NCBI GenBank assembly: GCA_902475445.1
Contig: CABRZN010000067.1
Coordinates: 1 to 10,490, forward strand
Direction of reading: 5' to 3'
Length of the DNA: 10,490 bases
Source: an uncultured Collinsella sp.
Lineage (GTDB): Bacteria; Actinomycetota; Coriobacteriia; Coriobacteriales; Coriobacteriaceae
Positions 1-7,163 of the stretch are shown in pieces. Position numbers and translations under genes: made by a program. Under the pieces are notes generated by a model, which worked only from the letters and a program-made list of their open reading frames with translations, did no database searches and was not told the DNA's origin. The first letter of the stretch is position 1. Every line of letters begins with the position of its first letter.

Positions 1-159
1 CGTAAGGCCGCCAAGGACGGCAACTACGAAGAGGGTTCGTTTTTGTGTGGACAGATTGCCGGCATGGTCAACGAGCGCCAGAGCGCACGCGAAATCGTTG
101 ACGACCTGGTCGATGGCGCCGAGCACGTCCTGAAGGGTGCGTGCGCATGGGTGGCGTAG
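1..159 (+). CDS. fabK: Enoyl-ACP reductase FabK, C-terminal fragment (5' end outside window)
   Basis: The first 52 codons, open from the window edge to a TAG stop at 157-159, encode the tail of a flavin-dependent enoyl-ACP reductase of the FabK / nitronate monooxygenase-like family. The segment with GSFLCGQIAGMV followed by an acidic helix (REIVDDLVDGAEHVL) is typical of the FabK C-terminus. FabK uses FMN and NAD(P)H to reduce trans-2-enoyl-ACP, the last step of each elongation round. It replaces FabI in some bacteria, and such bacteria are generally insensitive to triclosan. The active-site region is outside the window, so the call rests on this tail and on the position directly before fabD, as in the streptococcal fab cluster. 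The end overlaps the start of fabD. Confidence 0.8.
   Translation, partial: RKAAKDGNYEEGSFLCGQIAGMVNERQSAREIVDDLVDGAEHVLKGACAWVA
132..137 (+). promoter_or_regulatory. Ribosome binding site deciding the fabD start
   Basis: GAAGGG lies 9 nt before the ATG at 147 but only 3 nt before the in-frame GTG at 141. The ATG is therefore the better start. The site is inside the fabK coding region, consistent with translational coupling. Confidence 0.5.
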
Positions 160-1073
160 CGTTTTTGTTTGCCGGCCAGGGTGCCCAGCACCCCGCGATG
201 GGCGTCGACTTGATCGAGACATCGCCGGCGGCCGCCGAGGTGTTCGCCATTGCCGATGAGGTGCGCCCGGGGACCAGTGAGCAGTGCCGAAGCGCCTCCA
301 AGGAGGAGCTCTCGCAGACCGAGAACACGCAGCCTTGCGTGTTCGTGCACGACTTGGCTGTCGCCGTCGCCCTGCGCGAGCGCGGCGTGGTGCCTGCCGC
401 CTGTGCGGGATTCTCGCTGGGCGAGGTCGCTGCACTTACCTTTGCGGGGGCATTCGATACGCGGGCGGGTTTTGAGCTCGTGTGTGAGCGCGCGGCATTG
501 ATGGCCACGGCGGCCGAGCGTCACCCCGGCGGCATGCGCGCCGTCATCAAACTTGATGCTGCGCAAGTCGAGAACCTGGCTGCGCAGGCCGGCGAGGACT
601 GCTGGCCGGTCAACTACAACAGTCCCCAGCAGACGGTTGTGGCCGGAGCGCCCGATGCGCTGCAGACCCTCGACGTCCTAGTAAAAGAGGCTGGCGGCCG
701 CGCCATGAAGGTCGCGGTGTCGGGTGCATTTCATAGCCCCTATATGGCCGAGGTGGCCTGTGGCCTTGCCGCATATATTGAGGCCGGTCACGCGCCGTCA
801 CCGCTGCTGATTCCGGTCATGGCAAACATGACGGCGGCGCCCTATCCGGCGGACCCGCGAGCGGCATCGGATGTCTTGGCCAATCAGGTGAGTCATGCCG
901 TTCGTTGGGTCGACACGCTGCATACTCTGCAGAATCAGGGCATCGACACGTTTATTGAGGTCGGCCCTGGCAAAACGCTGTCGGGCCTGGCCAAGCGTAC
1001 GCTGAGCGACGTTCGCGTGTATTCGTGCGAAACGGCCGAGCAGGTCGCAGCTATTGCCGACGAGCTCGCATAG
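147..1073 (+). CDS. fabD: Malonyl-CoA:ACP transacylase FabD
   Basis: FabD transfers the malonyl group from malonyl-CoA to acyl carrier protein, supplying the extender unit for cytoplasmic FAS II. The protein of 308 residues opens with the family signature FLFAGQGAQ. The nucleophile Ser90 lies in GFSLGEVAAL, Arg115 in the following CERAALM helix, and the catalytic His196 in VSGAFHSP. The family motif near the C-terminus, EVGPGKTLSGL, is present. Length is normal for FabD. A GTG at 141 would add two residues, but the ribosome binding site spacing favours the ATG at 147. The gene overlaps the end of fabK by 13 nt and is followed by fabG after 30 nt. One mild oddity is Phe instead of the common His before the nucleophilic Ser. 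Confidence 0.95.
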   Translation: MGGVAFLFAGQGAQHPAMGVDLIETSPAAAEVFAIADEVRPGTSEQCRSASKEELSQTENTQPCVFVHDLAVAVALRERGVVPAACAGFSLGEVAALTFAGAFDTRAGFELVCERAALMATAAERHPGGMRAVIKLDAAQVENLAAQAGEDCWPVNYNSPQQTVVAGAPDALQTLDVLVKEAGGRAMKVAVSGAFHSPYMAEVACGLAAYIEAGHAPSPLLIPVMANMTAAPYPADPRAASDVLANQVSHAVRWVDTLHTLQNQGIDTFIEVGPGKTLSGLAKRTLSDVRVYSCETAEQVAAIADELA

Positions 1074-1103
1074 TCCACAGGGCTGTAACCCGAAAGGAAT
1101 GAC

Positions 1104-1877
1104 ATGGGCAACTTGAACAACGGCGCGCTCGAGCGCAACGACTCACGTCGCGTGGCACTGGTCACGGGCGGCTCGCGGGGTATCGGCCGCGCCTGCGCTG
1201 TCGGTCTGGCGGAGGACGGCTTTGATATCGCCGTCGTCTATGCCGGCAGCGTCGATGCGGCGCGCAAGACGTGCGAAGCCTGTGAGGCGGTTGGCGCCAC
1301 GGCACGCGCATATCAATGCGACGTGGCCGATCCCGCTGCTGTCAACGCGTGCGTGGAAGCGGTCCTCAACGACTTTGGTTCCATTTGGGCGCTCGTCAAC
1401 AACGCCGGCATCACCCGCGATGGCCTGCTCATGCGCATGGGCGATGACGCATTCGATCGCGTGCTCGATGTCAATCTCAAGGGAACATTCAATATGACGC
1501 GCGCGCTCACCAAGACCTTTATGCGCCAGCGCGGCGGTTGCGTCGTCAACATGAGCTCGGTCGTGGGCCTGATGGGCAATGCCGGGCAAGCCAACTACGC
1601 TGCTTCCAAGGCGGGCGTGATAGGGCTTACCAAGGCGGTGGCGCGCGAGCTTGCGCCTCGTGGCGTACGAGCGAACGCGGTCGCCCCCGGGTTTGTCGAG
1701 ACAGATATGACGGCAAAGCTCTCGGAGAAGGTGCGTACGGCAACCGAGGAACAGATTCCCCTTAAGCGCATGGCACGTCCCGAGGAAGTGGCCGGCGTGG
1801 TGCGCTTTTTAGCGAGCGATGCGGCTGCTTACATTACGGGCGAGGTCGTGCGCGTCGACGGCGGAATGGCGATGTAG
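1104..1877 (+). CDS. fabG: 3-oxoacyl-ACP reductase FabG
   Basis: FabG is the NADPH-dependent short-chain dehydrogenase that reduces 3-oxoacyl-ACP to 3-hydroxyacyl-ACP. The 257-residue protein has the Rossmann cofactor motif TGGSRGIG at residues 21-28 and the NNAG motif at 99-102. The catalytic tetrad is Asn124 (DVNLKG), Ser152 (MSSVVG), Tyr165 and Lys169 (NYAASK). The segment from MSSVVG to NYAASKAGV is very close to well-studied FabG enzymes, which separates it from generic short-chain dehydrogenases. About 15 residues precede the first beta strand, slightly more than usual. The ATG at 1104 has AAAGGA at 1093-1098 as its ribosome binding site, so this start is well supported. Confidence 0.95.
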   Translation: MGNLNNGALERNDSRRVALVTGGSRGIGRACAVGLAEDGFDIAVVYAGSVDAARKTCEACEAVGATARAYQCDVADPAAVNACVEAVLNDFGSIWALVNNAGITRDGLLMRMGDDAFDRVLDVNLKGTFNMTRALTKTFMRQRGGCVVNMSSVVGLMGNAGQANYAASKAGVIGLTKAVARELAPRGVRANAVAPGFVETDMTAKLSEKVRTATEEQIPLKRMARPEEVAGVVRFLASDAAAYITGEVVRVDGGMAM

Positions 1878-1905
1878 AAACCAGGGCCGAAGAACGGCTT
1901 GGATG

Positions 1906-1910
1906 AGGAG
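1906..1910 (+). promoter_or_regulatory. Ribosome binding site deciding the fabF start
   Basis: AGGAG sits 6 nt before the ATG at 1917. The in-frame ATG at 1914 is only 3 nt away, and a TTG at 1899 lies upstream of the site. The start at 1917 gives the usual FabF N-terminus, MEQRVAITGIG. Confidence 0.6.
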
Positions 1911-1916
1911 ACCATG

Positions 1917-3164
1917 ATGGAACAGAGAGTTGCAATCACCGGCATCGGTGCCGTATCGCCGCTCGGCAACACCGCGCTTGCCACCTGGGCGGCCATGTGC
2001 GCCGGGACCTGTGGCATCGGCCCGATCACGCACTTCGATACCGATGCGTTTACCGTCAAGGTGGCGGCCGAAGTCAAGGGCTTTGACGGCAACGAGTACT
2101 TTGGCAAGCGTGACGCCAAGCATCTGGACCCCTGCGTTCAGTTTGCGATGGCGGCTTCGGACGAGGCAATGCACGATGCGGGCTTTGATGTCGAAGGCGC
2201 CATCGATCGTGAGCGCCTGGGCGTCTACGTGGGCTCGGGCGTGGGCGGCATGACGACGCTCGTCGACAACGTCCACACGATCGCCGATCGTGGACCTCGC
2301 CGCGCATCGCCCTATATGATTGCGATGATGATCCCCAACATGGCTTCGGGCAATATCGCGATCCGCCACAAGGCAAAGGGACCGACCCTGCCAGTCGTGA
2401 CTGCTTGCGCGACCTCGGCCCATGCGGTGGGCGAGGCGTTCCGCGCCATCAAGCACGGCTATGCCGACGCGATCCTCGCGGGCGGCGCCGAGGCGGCCAT
2501 TATCCCCGATGCCGTTGCAGGCTTTACGTCCTGCCGCGCATTGACCACCAACCCCGATCCTGCGACGGCTTGCCGCCCGTTCGATGCAGACCGCGACGGC
2601 TTTGTGATGGGCGAGGGCGCTTGCGTGCTGGTACTCGAGAGCATGGAACATGCGCAGGCGCGCGGTGCGCACATTTATGCCGAGGTCGTGGGCTACGGCA
2701 ACACCGATGATGCTTATCACATCACGAGTCCCGATCCCGAGGCTGCCGGCATTGCCCGCGCGATATCGCTGGCGGTGGCCGAGGGCGACGTCAAGCCTTC
2801 CGAGGGCCTCTACATCAATGCCCACGGCACCTCGACCAAGCTTAATGATTCGTCCGAGACGGCGGGCATTAAGCGAGCGCTCGGCGAGGACGCGGCGCGC
2901 GCCGCACATGTCTCGTCGACCAAGTCGATGACGGGGCACATGATCGGTGCCACGGGGGCCATCGAGGTCATGGCCTGCGCCATGGCACTCGAGCAGGGCG
3001 TGGTGCCCCCGACCATTAACTACCACACGCCCGATCCCGCCTGCGATCTTGATTACACGCCTAATCGAGCGGTTCGCGCCGACCTTACCTGGGCGCTTTC
3101 GACCAACCTGGGCTTTGGCGGGCACAACGCCGCCATCGCGCTGCGTAGATATACGAGGAGCTAG
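1917..3164 (+). CDS. fabF: 3-oxoacyl-ACP synthase II FabF
   Basis: FabF is the elongating beta-ketoacyl-ACP synthase, which condenses acyl-ACP with malonyl-ACP in the cytoplasm. The 415-residue protein has the thiolase fold and the full Cys-His-His centre: Cys164 in VVTACATSAH, His303 in INAHGTSTKLND and His341 in SMTGHMIGATGA, with the supporting Lys336. These positions nearly equal those of E. coli FabF. The C-terminal NLGFGGHNAAI loop carries the Phe that gates acyl access. The start at 1917 is chosen because it begins the conserved N-terminus and has the best-spaced ribosome binding site; 1914 or a TTG at 1899 would add one or six residues. The gap to fabG is 39 nt, and accB follows after 3 nt. 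No fabH is visible in the window. Confidence 0.95.
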   Translation: MEQRVAITGIGAVSPLGNTALATWAAMCAGTCGIGPITHFDTDAFTVKVAAEVKGFDGNEYFGKRDAKHLDPCVQFAMAASDEAMHDAGFDVEGAIDRERLGVYVGSGVGGMTTLVDNVHTIADRGPRRASPYMIAMMIPNMASGNIAIRHKAKGPTLPVVTACATSAHAVGEAFRAIKHGYADAILAGGAEAAIIPDAVAGFTSCRALTTNPDPATACRPFDADRDGFVMGEGACVLVLESMEHAQARGAHIYAEVVGYGNTDDAYHITSPDPEAAGIARAISLAVAEGDVKPSEGLYINAHGTSTKLNDSSETAGIKRALGEDAARAAHVSSTKSMTGHMIGATGAIEVMACAMALEQGVVPPTINYHTPDPACDLDYTPNRAVRADLTWALSTNLGFGGHNAAIALRRYTRS

Positions 3165-3167
3165 AGC

Positions 3168-3641
3168 ATGGATTCCAAAAGACTTGCCGAGATAGCCGAT
3201 GTGATGGAGGACCGCGGCCTTACGCGCGTACGTGTTGAGGAGCCCGATGGCACCGCGGTCGAACTCGAGCGCGCGAGTGCCGCGCAGCCGGTTGCCGTGC
3301 CCATGCCTATGCCGGGTGCCGTGGCCGCTCAAGTTGCAGCTCCCACAGTCGCGCCTGCCGCACCGGAACCCGCCACGCAGACACCTGCCGCCGCGCCGGA
3401 GCCCAAGGGCACCGAGGTGACTGCTCCCATGGTGGGCGTCTTCTATGCTGCCCCTGCGCCGGGCGACGAGCCGTTTGTGCGCGTGGGCTCCAAGGTCAAG
3501 GCCGGCGAGACCCTCTGCATCATCGAGGCCATGAAGGTTCTCAACGAGGTGACGGCCGAGGCAGACGGTGAGGTGCTCGAGATCTGCGTGGCCGACGGCG
3601 ACCTCGTGGAGTTTGGCAGCTGCCTCATGAGGATCGGATAG
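3168..3641 (+). CDS. accB: Biotin carboxyl carrier protein of acetyl-CoA carboxylase (AccB)
   Basis: AccB carries the biotin that shuttles CO2 between the biotin carboxylase (AccC) and the carboxyltransferase (AccDA). The 157-residue protein has the standard three parts. A short N-terminal domain spans about residues 1-36. A flexible Ala/Pro-rich linker spans about 37-82. The biotinyl domain spans about 83-157, with the acceptor Lys123 in IIEAMKVLNEV. Length is normal for bacterial BCCP. AGGAG at 3156-3160, inside the last codons of fabF, lies 7 nt before the ATG, and only 3 nt separate it from the fabF stop, so the two are probably coupled. The stop codon of accB forms part of the fabZ ribosome binding site. 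Confidence 0.95.
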   Translation: MDSKRLAEIADVMEDRGLTRVRVEEPDGTAVELERASAAQPVAVPMPMPGAVAAQVAAPTVAPAAPEPATQTPAAAPEPKGTEVTAPMVGVFYAAPAPGDEPFVRVGSKVKAGETLCIIEAMKVLNEVTAEADGEVLEICVADGDLVEFGSCLMRIG

Positions 3642-3646
3642 GTGAT
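3640..3646 (+). promoter_or_regulatory. fabZ ribosome binding site overlapping the accB stop codon
   Basis: AGGTGAT matches the downstream part of the sequence complementary to the 16S rRNA 3' end, and its first two bases are the last two of the accB TAG stop (3639-3641). It lies 4 nt before the ATG at 3651. A ribosome ending accB would sit on the fabZ initiation site. The GTG at 3642 is inside this site and is therefore an unlikely start. Confidence 0.5.
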
Positions 3647-3650
3647 ATCC

Positions 3651-4073
3651 ATGAACAAAGAAGAGCTCAAGAAGCTGTTGCCGCATCGCGAGCCGATGCT
3701 TTTGCTCGACGAGGCCGAGCTGGTGGGCGACGAGGCCCACGGCAAGATCACGATTACGGGCGACGAGTACTTTTTGCAGGGACATTTTCCGGGAAACCCG
3801 GTCGTTCCCGGCGTGATTCAGTGCGAGATGCTCGCCCAGAACTGCTGCGTGCTGCTGATGGGCGATGAGGAGGCGCGCGGCGCGACGCCGTTCTACACCA
3901 GTCTGGACAAGGTGCGCTTTAAGCGTCCGGTGCGCCCGGGCGACACGGTGGATCTAGTGTGCTCCATCACGCGTGCGCGCGGGCCGTTCCGCTTTGCGAC
4001 GGGTACTGCGAGCGTCAACGGTGAGGTTTGCTGCCGCGCCGATATGTCTTTTGCACTCATGCACGAAAGTTAA
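3651..4073 (+). CDS. fabZ: 3-hydroxyacyl-ACP dehydratase FabZ
   Basis: FabZ removes water from 3-hydroxyacyl-ACP to give trans-2-enoyl-ACP, the substrate of FabK. The 140-residue hot-dog-fold protein begins MNKEELKKLLPHREPMLLLD, a typical FabZ start. Its active site motif is HFPGNPVVPGVIQCEMLAQ, with the catalytic His45 and Glu59 at the family's 14-residue spacing. There is no FabA signature, so isomerase activity is not suggested. I prefer the ATG at 3651 over the GTG at 3642 because the GTG falls within the ribosome binding site. The gene sits between accB and accC, as in streptococcal fab clusters. The stop codon TAA at 4071-4073 is immediately followed by the accC ribosome binding site. 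Confidence 0.95.
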   Translation: MNKEELKKLLPHREPMLLLDEAELVGDEAHGKITITGDEYFLQGHFPGNPVVPGVIQCEMLAQNCCVLLMGDEEARGATPFYTSLDKVRFKRPVRPGDTVDLVCSITRARGPFRFATGTASVNGEVCCRADMSFALMHES

Positions 4074-4083
4074 GGAAGGCTCC

Positions 4084-5427
4084 ATGTTCGACAAAGTGCT
4101 CATCGCCAACCGCGGCGAAGTCGCGGTCCGTGTTATCCGCGCGTGCCGCGATATGGGCATCAAGACCGTCGCCGTTTATTCCACGGCCGATGCGGACGCG
4201 CTGCACGTGCAGCTTGCCGACGAGGCGTATTGCATCGGCGGCCCGCGTCTTGCCGAGAGCTACCTCAACGACGATGCCGTGCTCACCTGTGCCGTAAAGT
4301 CGGGAGCTAAGGCAATTCATCCCGGCTATGGCTTCTTTTCCGAGAAGGCGAGCTTCGTGCGCGACTGCGACAAGTTCGGTCTGGCGTTTGTCGGTCCTTC
4401 GGCCGAGGTGATCGACAGCATGGGCGACAAGGACGCCGCACGCCGAACGGCCGCTGCTGCGGGCGTGCCCATCGTGCCGGGCTGCGATTTGCTCAAAAGC
4501 CCCGAGGAGGCGACGGCCGAGGCCGAGCGCATCGGCTGCCCCGTGCTTATTAAGGCGCGCGCGGGCGGCGGCGGTCGCGGTATTCGCAAGGTCGAGCGTG
4601 TGGAAGATGCGGCAAAGGCGTTCATCGAGGCGCGTGCCGAGGGTGAGGCCGTTTTTGGCGACGGCGAGTGCTACATGGAGAAGTTCGTTGCGCCGGCGCA
4701 TCACGTTGAGGTACAGATTATGGCCGATAAGCAGGGCCATGTGTTTTCGCTCGGCGAGCGCGAGTGCTCGGTGCAGCGCCGCAACCAAAAGCTGATCGAG
4801 GAGAGCCCCGCGCCGTGCCTCGACGGACGCGATGATATTCGCGCGCGCATGCACAAGGCCGCGCGCGACCTGGCTCGTGCCGTTGGCTATGAGGGCGCTG
4901 GCACCATCGAGTTTTTGTACTCAGATGACGGCAATTTCTACTTTATGGAAATGAACACGCGCTTGCAGGTGGAGCATCCGGTTACGGAGTTTGTGACCGA
5001 TACCGACCTGGTTAAGTGGCAGCTGCGCGTGGCTGCCGGCCAGCCTCTGCCCTTTGAGCAGGAGGACATGCCGGTGCGCAACCACGCCATGGAGTGCCGC
5101 ATCAATGCCGAAACGCCGGACTTTCTGCCGTCGTGCGGAACGGTCACCGCGTTGCGTGTGCCGGGTGGCCCGCGCGTGCGCTGGGATTCCGCCATGTTTA
5201 CCGGTGCGAACGTTCCGCCGTACTACGACTCCATGCTCGGCAAGCTCATCGTGTGTGCGCCCACGCGTGACGGCGCCATTCGCAAGATGCGCTCGGCCCT
5301 GGGCGAGCTCGTGATTGAGGGCGTGAGCGAAAACAGCGAGCTTCAGCTCGACGTGCTGGCAAACGACGAGTTCTTGTCGGGCATGTACCACACCGATCTG
5401 ATGGGGCATCTCTATGCTGATGAATAG
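4084..5427 (+). CDS. accC: Biotin carboxylase subunit of acetyl-CoA carboxylase (AccC)
   Basis: AccC uses ATP and bicarbonate to carboxylate biotin on AccB, the first half-reaction of malonyl-CoA synthesis. The 447-residue protein has the normal length and all landmarks. The N-terminal domain begins MFDKVLIANRGEVAVRVIRA. Lys116 and Lys158 are candidate ATP ligands. The glycine-rich ATP loop is at about 161-166 (GGGGRG). RRNQKLIEE is at 232-240. The signature MEMNTRLQVEHPVTE lies at about 288-302, with the metal-binding Glu276 and Glu289 and the catalytic Arg293. The ATG at 4084 follows AAGGAAGG, which overlaps the fabZ stop. An upstream in-frame extension to 3973 would lie wholly within fabZ and lacks family similarity. 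The 3' end overlaps accDA by 14 nt. Confidence 0.95.
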   Translation: MFDKVLIANRGEVAVRVIRACRDMGIKTVAVYSTADADALHVQLADEAYCIGGPRLAESYLNDDAVLTCAVKSGAKAIHPGYGFFSEKASFVRDCDKFGLAFVGPSAEVIDSMGDKDAARRTAAAAGVPIVPGCDLLKSPEEATAEAERIGCPVLIKARAGGGGRGIRKVERVEDAAKAFIEARAEGEAVFGDGECYMEKFVAPAHHVEVQIMADKQGHVFSLGERECSVQRRNQKLIEESPAPCLDGRDDIRARMHKAARDLARAVGYEGAGTIEFLYSDDGNFYFMEMNTRLQVEHPVTEFVTDTDLVKWQLRVAAGQPLPFEQEDMPVRNHAMECRINAETPDFLPSCGTVTALRVPGGPRVRWDSAMFTGANVPPYYDSMLGKLIVCAPTRDGAIRKMRSALGELVIEGVSENSELQLDVLANDEFLSGMYHTDLMGHLYADE

Positions 5428-7138
5428 AAAAGCGAAGACGGTCAACGTCCTCGAGGGGCCGATGACCGAGTCGTGCGCCGAGTTTCCCGCGCGCCACGTG
5501 TTTATCAAGTGCCCGGAGTGCCGCCGTGTGATCGATGAGGCACGCCTGCACGACAACCTCGAGGTCTGCCCTCGTTGCGGCAAACACTTTCGCGTGAGCG
5601 GTCGCGCGCGCATGCGCATGACGGTTGACGAGGGCACGTTTGGGGAATGGGATGCCAGTCTGGCGTCGGAGGACTTCCTCTCGTTTCCCGGCTATGCCGA
5701 CAAGCTTAAGAGCGCGGGCGAGCGTTCGGGCGAGCGAGATGCCGTTGTGTGCGGCAGGGGCAAAATCCGCGGTTGCGATACGGCACTCTTCTTTATGGAT
5801 GCCAACTTTATGATGGGCTCGATGGGCTCCGTGGTGGGCGAGAAGATCTGTCGCACATTTGAGTGTGCGACCGAGCTGGGATTGCCAGTTGTCGGCTTTA
5901 CCGTTTCGGGCGGTGCGCGCATGCAAGAGGGCGTGACATCGCTTATGCAGATGGCCAAGATTTCTGCGGCGGTTAGGCGCCACAGCGAGGCGGGCGGTCT
6001 GTATATCACGGTGCTCACCGATCCTACGACCGGAGGCGTAACCGCGAGCTTTGCCATGGAGGGCGACATTATCCTAGCCGAGCCCGATGCCCTGACGGCA
6101 TTTGCCGGCCCGCGCGTGATCGAGCAGAACATGCACAAGCGTCTGCCCAAGGGATTCCAGCGTTCCGAGTTTTTGCTGGAGCACGGCTTTTGCGATGCCG
6201 TTGTTCCGCGTGGTGAGATTGCGCTCACGGTAGGCGAGCTGCTGGCGCTGCACGAAGGGCACGCGCCCGGCCTGGGGGCACCGCATGAGATCGTGCATAC
6301 GGGTCGTCGCGGCAAAAAGCTGGGACACTTGTTTAAGCGCTCGGCCGCACCAAAAAGCGCGCTCGAAATCGTCAAACAGACTCGCTCGGCGAACCGCGCC
6401 ACGGCAGGCGAGATGATCTCGTTGGGTCTCGACGGATTCGTAGAGCTGCACGGCGACCGCTACTTTGGCGACGATGCTGCCGTGGTGGGCGGCATCGGCT
6501 GGAAAGACGGGCGGCCCGTGACGGTTATCGCCATCGAGCGCGGTACCACGACCAAAGAGCGCATGCGTCGCAACTTTGGTATGGCACATCCCGAGGGCTA
6601 CCGCAAGGCACGCCGCCTGATGCACCAAGCCGAGAAATTTGGCCGGCCGGTTCTGTGCCTGCTTGATACTTCGGGCGCGTTTTGCGGCATCGGTGCCGAG
6701 GAGCGCGGCCAGGGCGAGGCGATTGCCCAGAATCTCATGGAGATGAGCGGCCTTAAGACGCCGATTGTCTCGGTGGTGACAGGCGAGGGCGGCTCTGGTG
6801 GCGCGCTGGCGCTGTCCGTGGCCGACCGCATCCTGATGCTCTCGAGCTCGGCCTATTCGGTCGTGAGCCCCGAGGCCTGTGCGTCGATCCTGTGGAAGGA
6901 TACCGAGCGCGCGAATGAGGCCGCCGAGGCGCTTAAGCTCACGGCCCCCGATCTGCTGGCGCTCGGCATCATCGACGGCATCGTTGACGATAGGGGCCTG
7001 TCGCATGAGGAGATCGCCGGCGCCGTCATATCCTCGGCATTTGATGCCTTCGATACGCTTGGACAGCTCGACGACGCGACCCTCACAAACCTCCGCTACG
7101 AAAAGTACCGCGCAATCGGTCGGTACCGCACGATGTGA
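5414..7138 (+). CDS. accDA: Fused acetyl-CoA carboxylase carboxyltransferase, beta-alpha (AccD-AccA)
   Basis: This 574-residue protein joins the two carboxyltransferase subunits that move CO2 from carboxybiotin to acetyl-CoA, making malonyl-CoA. The AccD half (about 1-285) has the four-cysteine zinc ribbon, Cys33, Cys36, Cys52 and Cys55 (CPEC and CPRC), then SGGARMQEG at 165-173 and the TTGGVTASFA segment. A basic linker follows (about 286-312, including GRRGKKLGHLFKRS). The AccA half (about 313-574) has FVELHGDRYFGDD, then DTSGAFCGIGAEERGQGEA and GEGGSGGALA. It lacks most of the N-terminal helical extension of stand-alone AccA. The AccA motif usually reads DTPGAYPG, so three positions differ. 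The ATG at 5414 overlaps accC and has GGGG 7 nt upstream. ATGs at 5420 and 5462 are alternatives, and all precede the zinc ribbon. No internal stop separates the halves. Confidence 0.93.
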   Translation: MLMNRKAKTVNVLEGPMTESCAEFPARHVFIKCPECRRVIDEARLHDNLEVCPRCGKHFRVSGRARMRMTVDEGTFGEWDASLASEDFLSFPGYADKLKSAGERSGERDAVVCGRGKIRGCDTALFFMDANFMMGSMGSVVGEKICRTFECATELGLPVVGFTVSGGARMQEGVTSLMQMAKISAAVRRHSEAGGLYITVLTDPTTGGVTASFAMEGDIILAEPDALTAFAGPRVIEQNMHKRLPKGFQRSEFLLEHGFCDAVVPRGEIALTVGELLALHEGHAPGLGAPHEIVHTGRRGKKLGHLFKRSAAPKSALEIVKQTRSANRATAGEMISLGLDGFVELHGDRYFGDDAAVVGGIGWKDGRPVTVIAIERGTTTKERMRRNFGMAHPEGYRKARRLMHQAEKFGRPVLCLLDTSGAFCGIGAEERGQGEAIAQNLMEMSGLKTPIVSVVTGEGGSGGALALSVADRILMLSSSAYSVVSPEACASILWKDTERANEAAEALKLTAPDLLALGIIDGIVDDRGLSHEEIAGAVISSAFDAFDTLGQLDDATLTNLRYEKYRAIGRYRTM

Positions 7139-7163
7139 CAAAGGGACAGTCCGCATGTCACAT
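7133..7163 (+). repeat. 31-nt imperfect palindrome across the accDA stop and the next start
   Basis: Outer arms ATGTGACA (7133-7140) and TGTCACAT (7156-7163) are perfect inverted repeats. Inner arms GGAC (7144-7147) and GTCC (7149-7152) share the same centre, base 7148. Twelve of 15 opposed pairs match, with mismatches only at the three pairs between the two arms. No T-tract follows, so it is not a standard terminator. The palindrome contains the last five coding bases and stop of accDA, a possible ribosome binding site AAGGGA (7141-7146) and the ATG at 7155. It could be a dispersed palindromic repeat, an operator or an RNA hairpin that controls translation. The symmetry is seen directly; the role is inference. 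Confidence 0.7.

Noticed and set aside
1143..1589. Minus-strand open frame opposite fabG
   Set aside because: It lies wholly within fabG, has a composition typical of shadow translation and no recognisable family motif.
3278..3412. Ala/Pro-rich repeat in accB as a genomic repeat or frameshift
   Set aside because: This is the normal flexible linker of biotin carboxyl carrier proteins; the frame continues into an intact biotinyl domain.
1809..3785. Very long minus-strand open frame of 658 codons opposite fabF and accB
   Set aside because: It is antisense to fabF and accB, whose catalytic motifs are intact. Its translation is His/Arg/Gly-rich with no recognisable domain. Long antisense frames arise in GC-rich genes from codon bias.
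3973..4083. N-terminal extension of accC into fabZ
   Set aside because: The extension is out-of-frame fabZ sequence rich in Arg/Ala. The conserved biotin carboxylase N-terminus begins at the ATG at 4084, which has a strong ribosome binding site.
4057..4854. Minus-strand open frame of 265 codons opposite accC
   Set aside because: It is antisense to conserved biotin carboxylase motifs. The protein is Arg/Ala/His-rich without a known fold signature.
6879..7154. Long N-terminal extension of the EIIC-like protein into accDA
   Set aside because: The added residues are Arg/Ser-rich translation of accDA in another frame. The hydrophobic permease begins only after 7155.
7133..7163. CRP-type operator (TGTGA and TCACA half-sites)
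   Set aside because: The half-sites resemble a CRP/FNR-family box, but the gap between TGTGA and TCACA is far larger than the 6 nt such regulators need, and the inner arms argue for a single nested palindrome.
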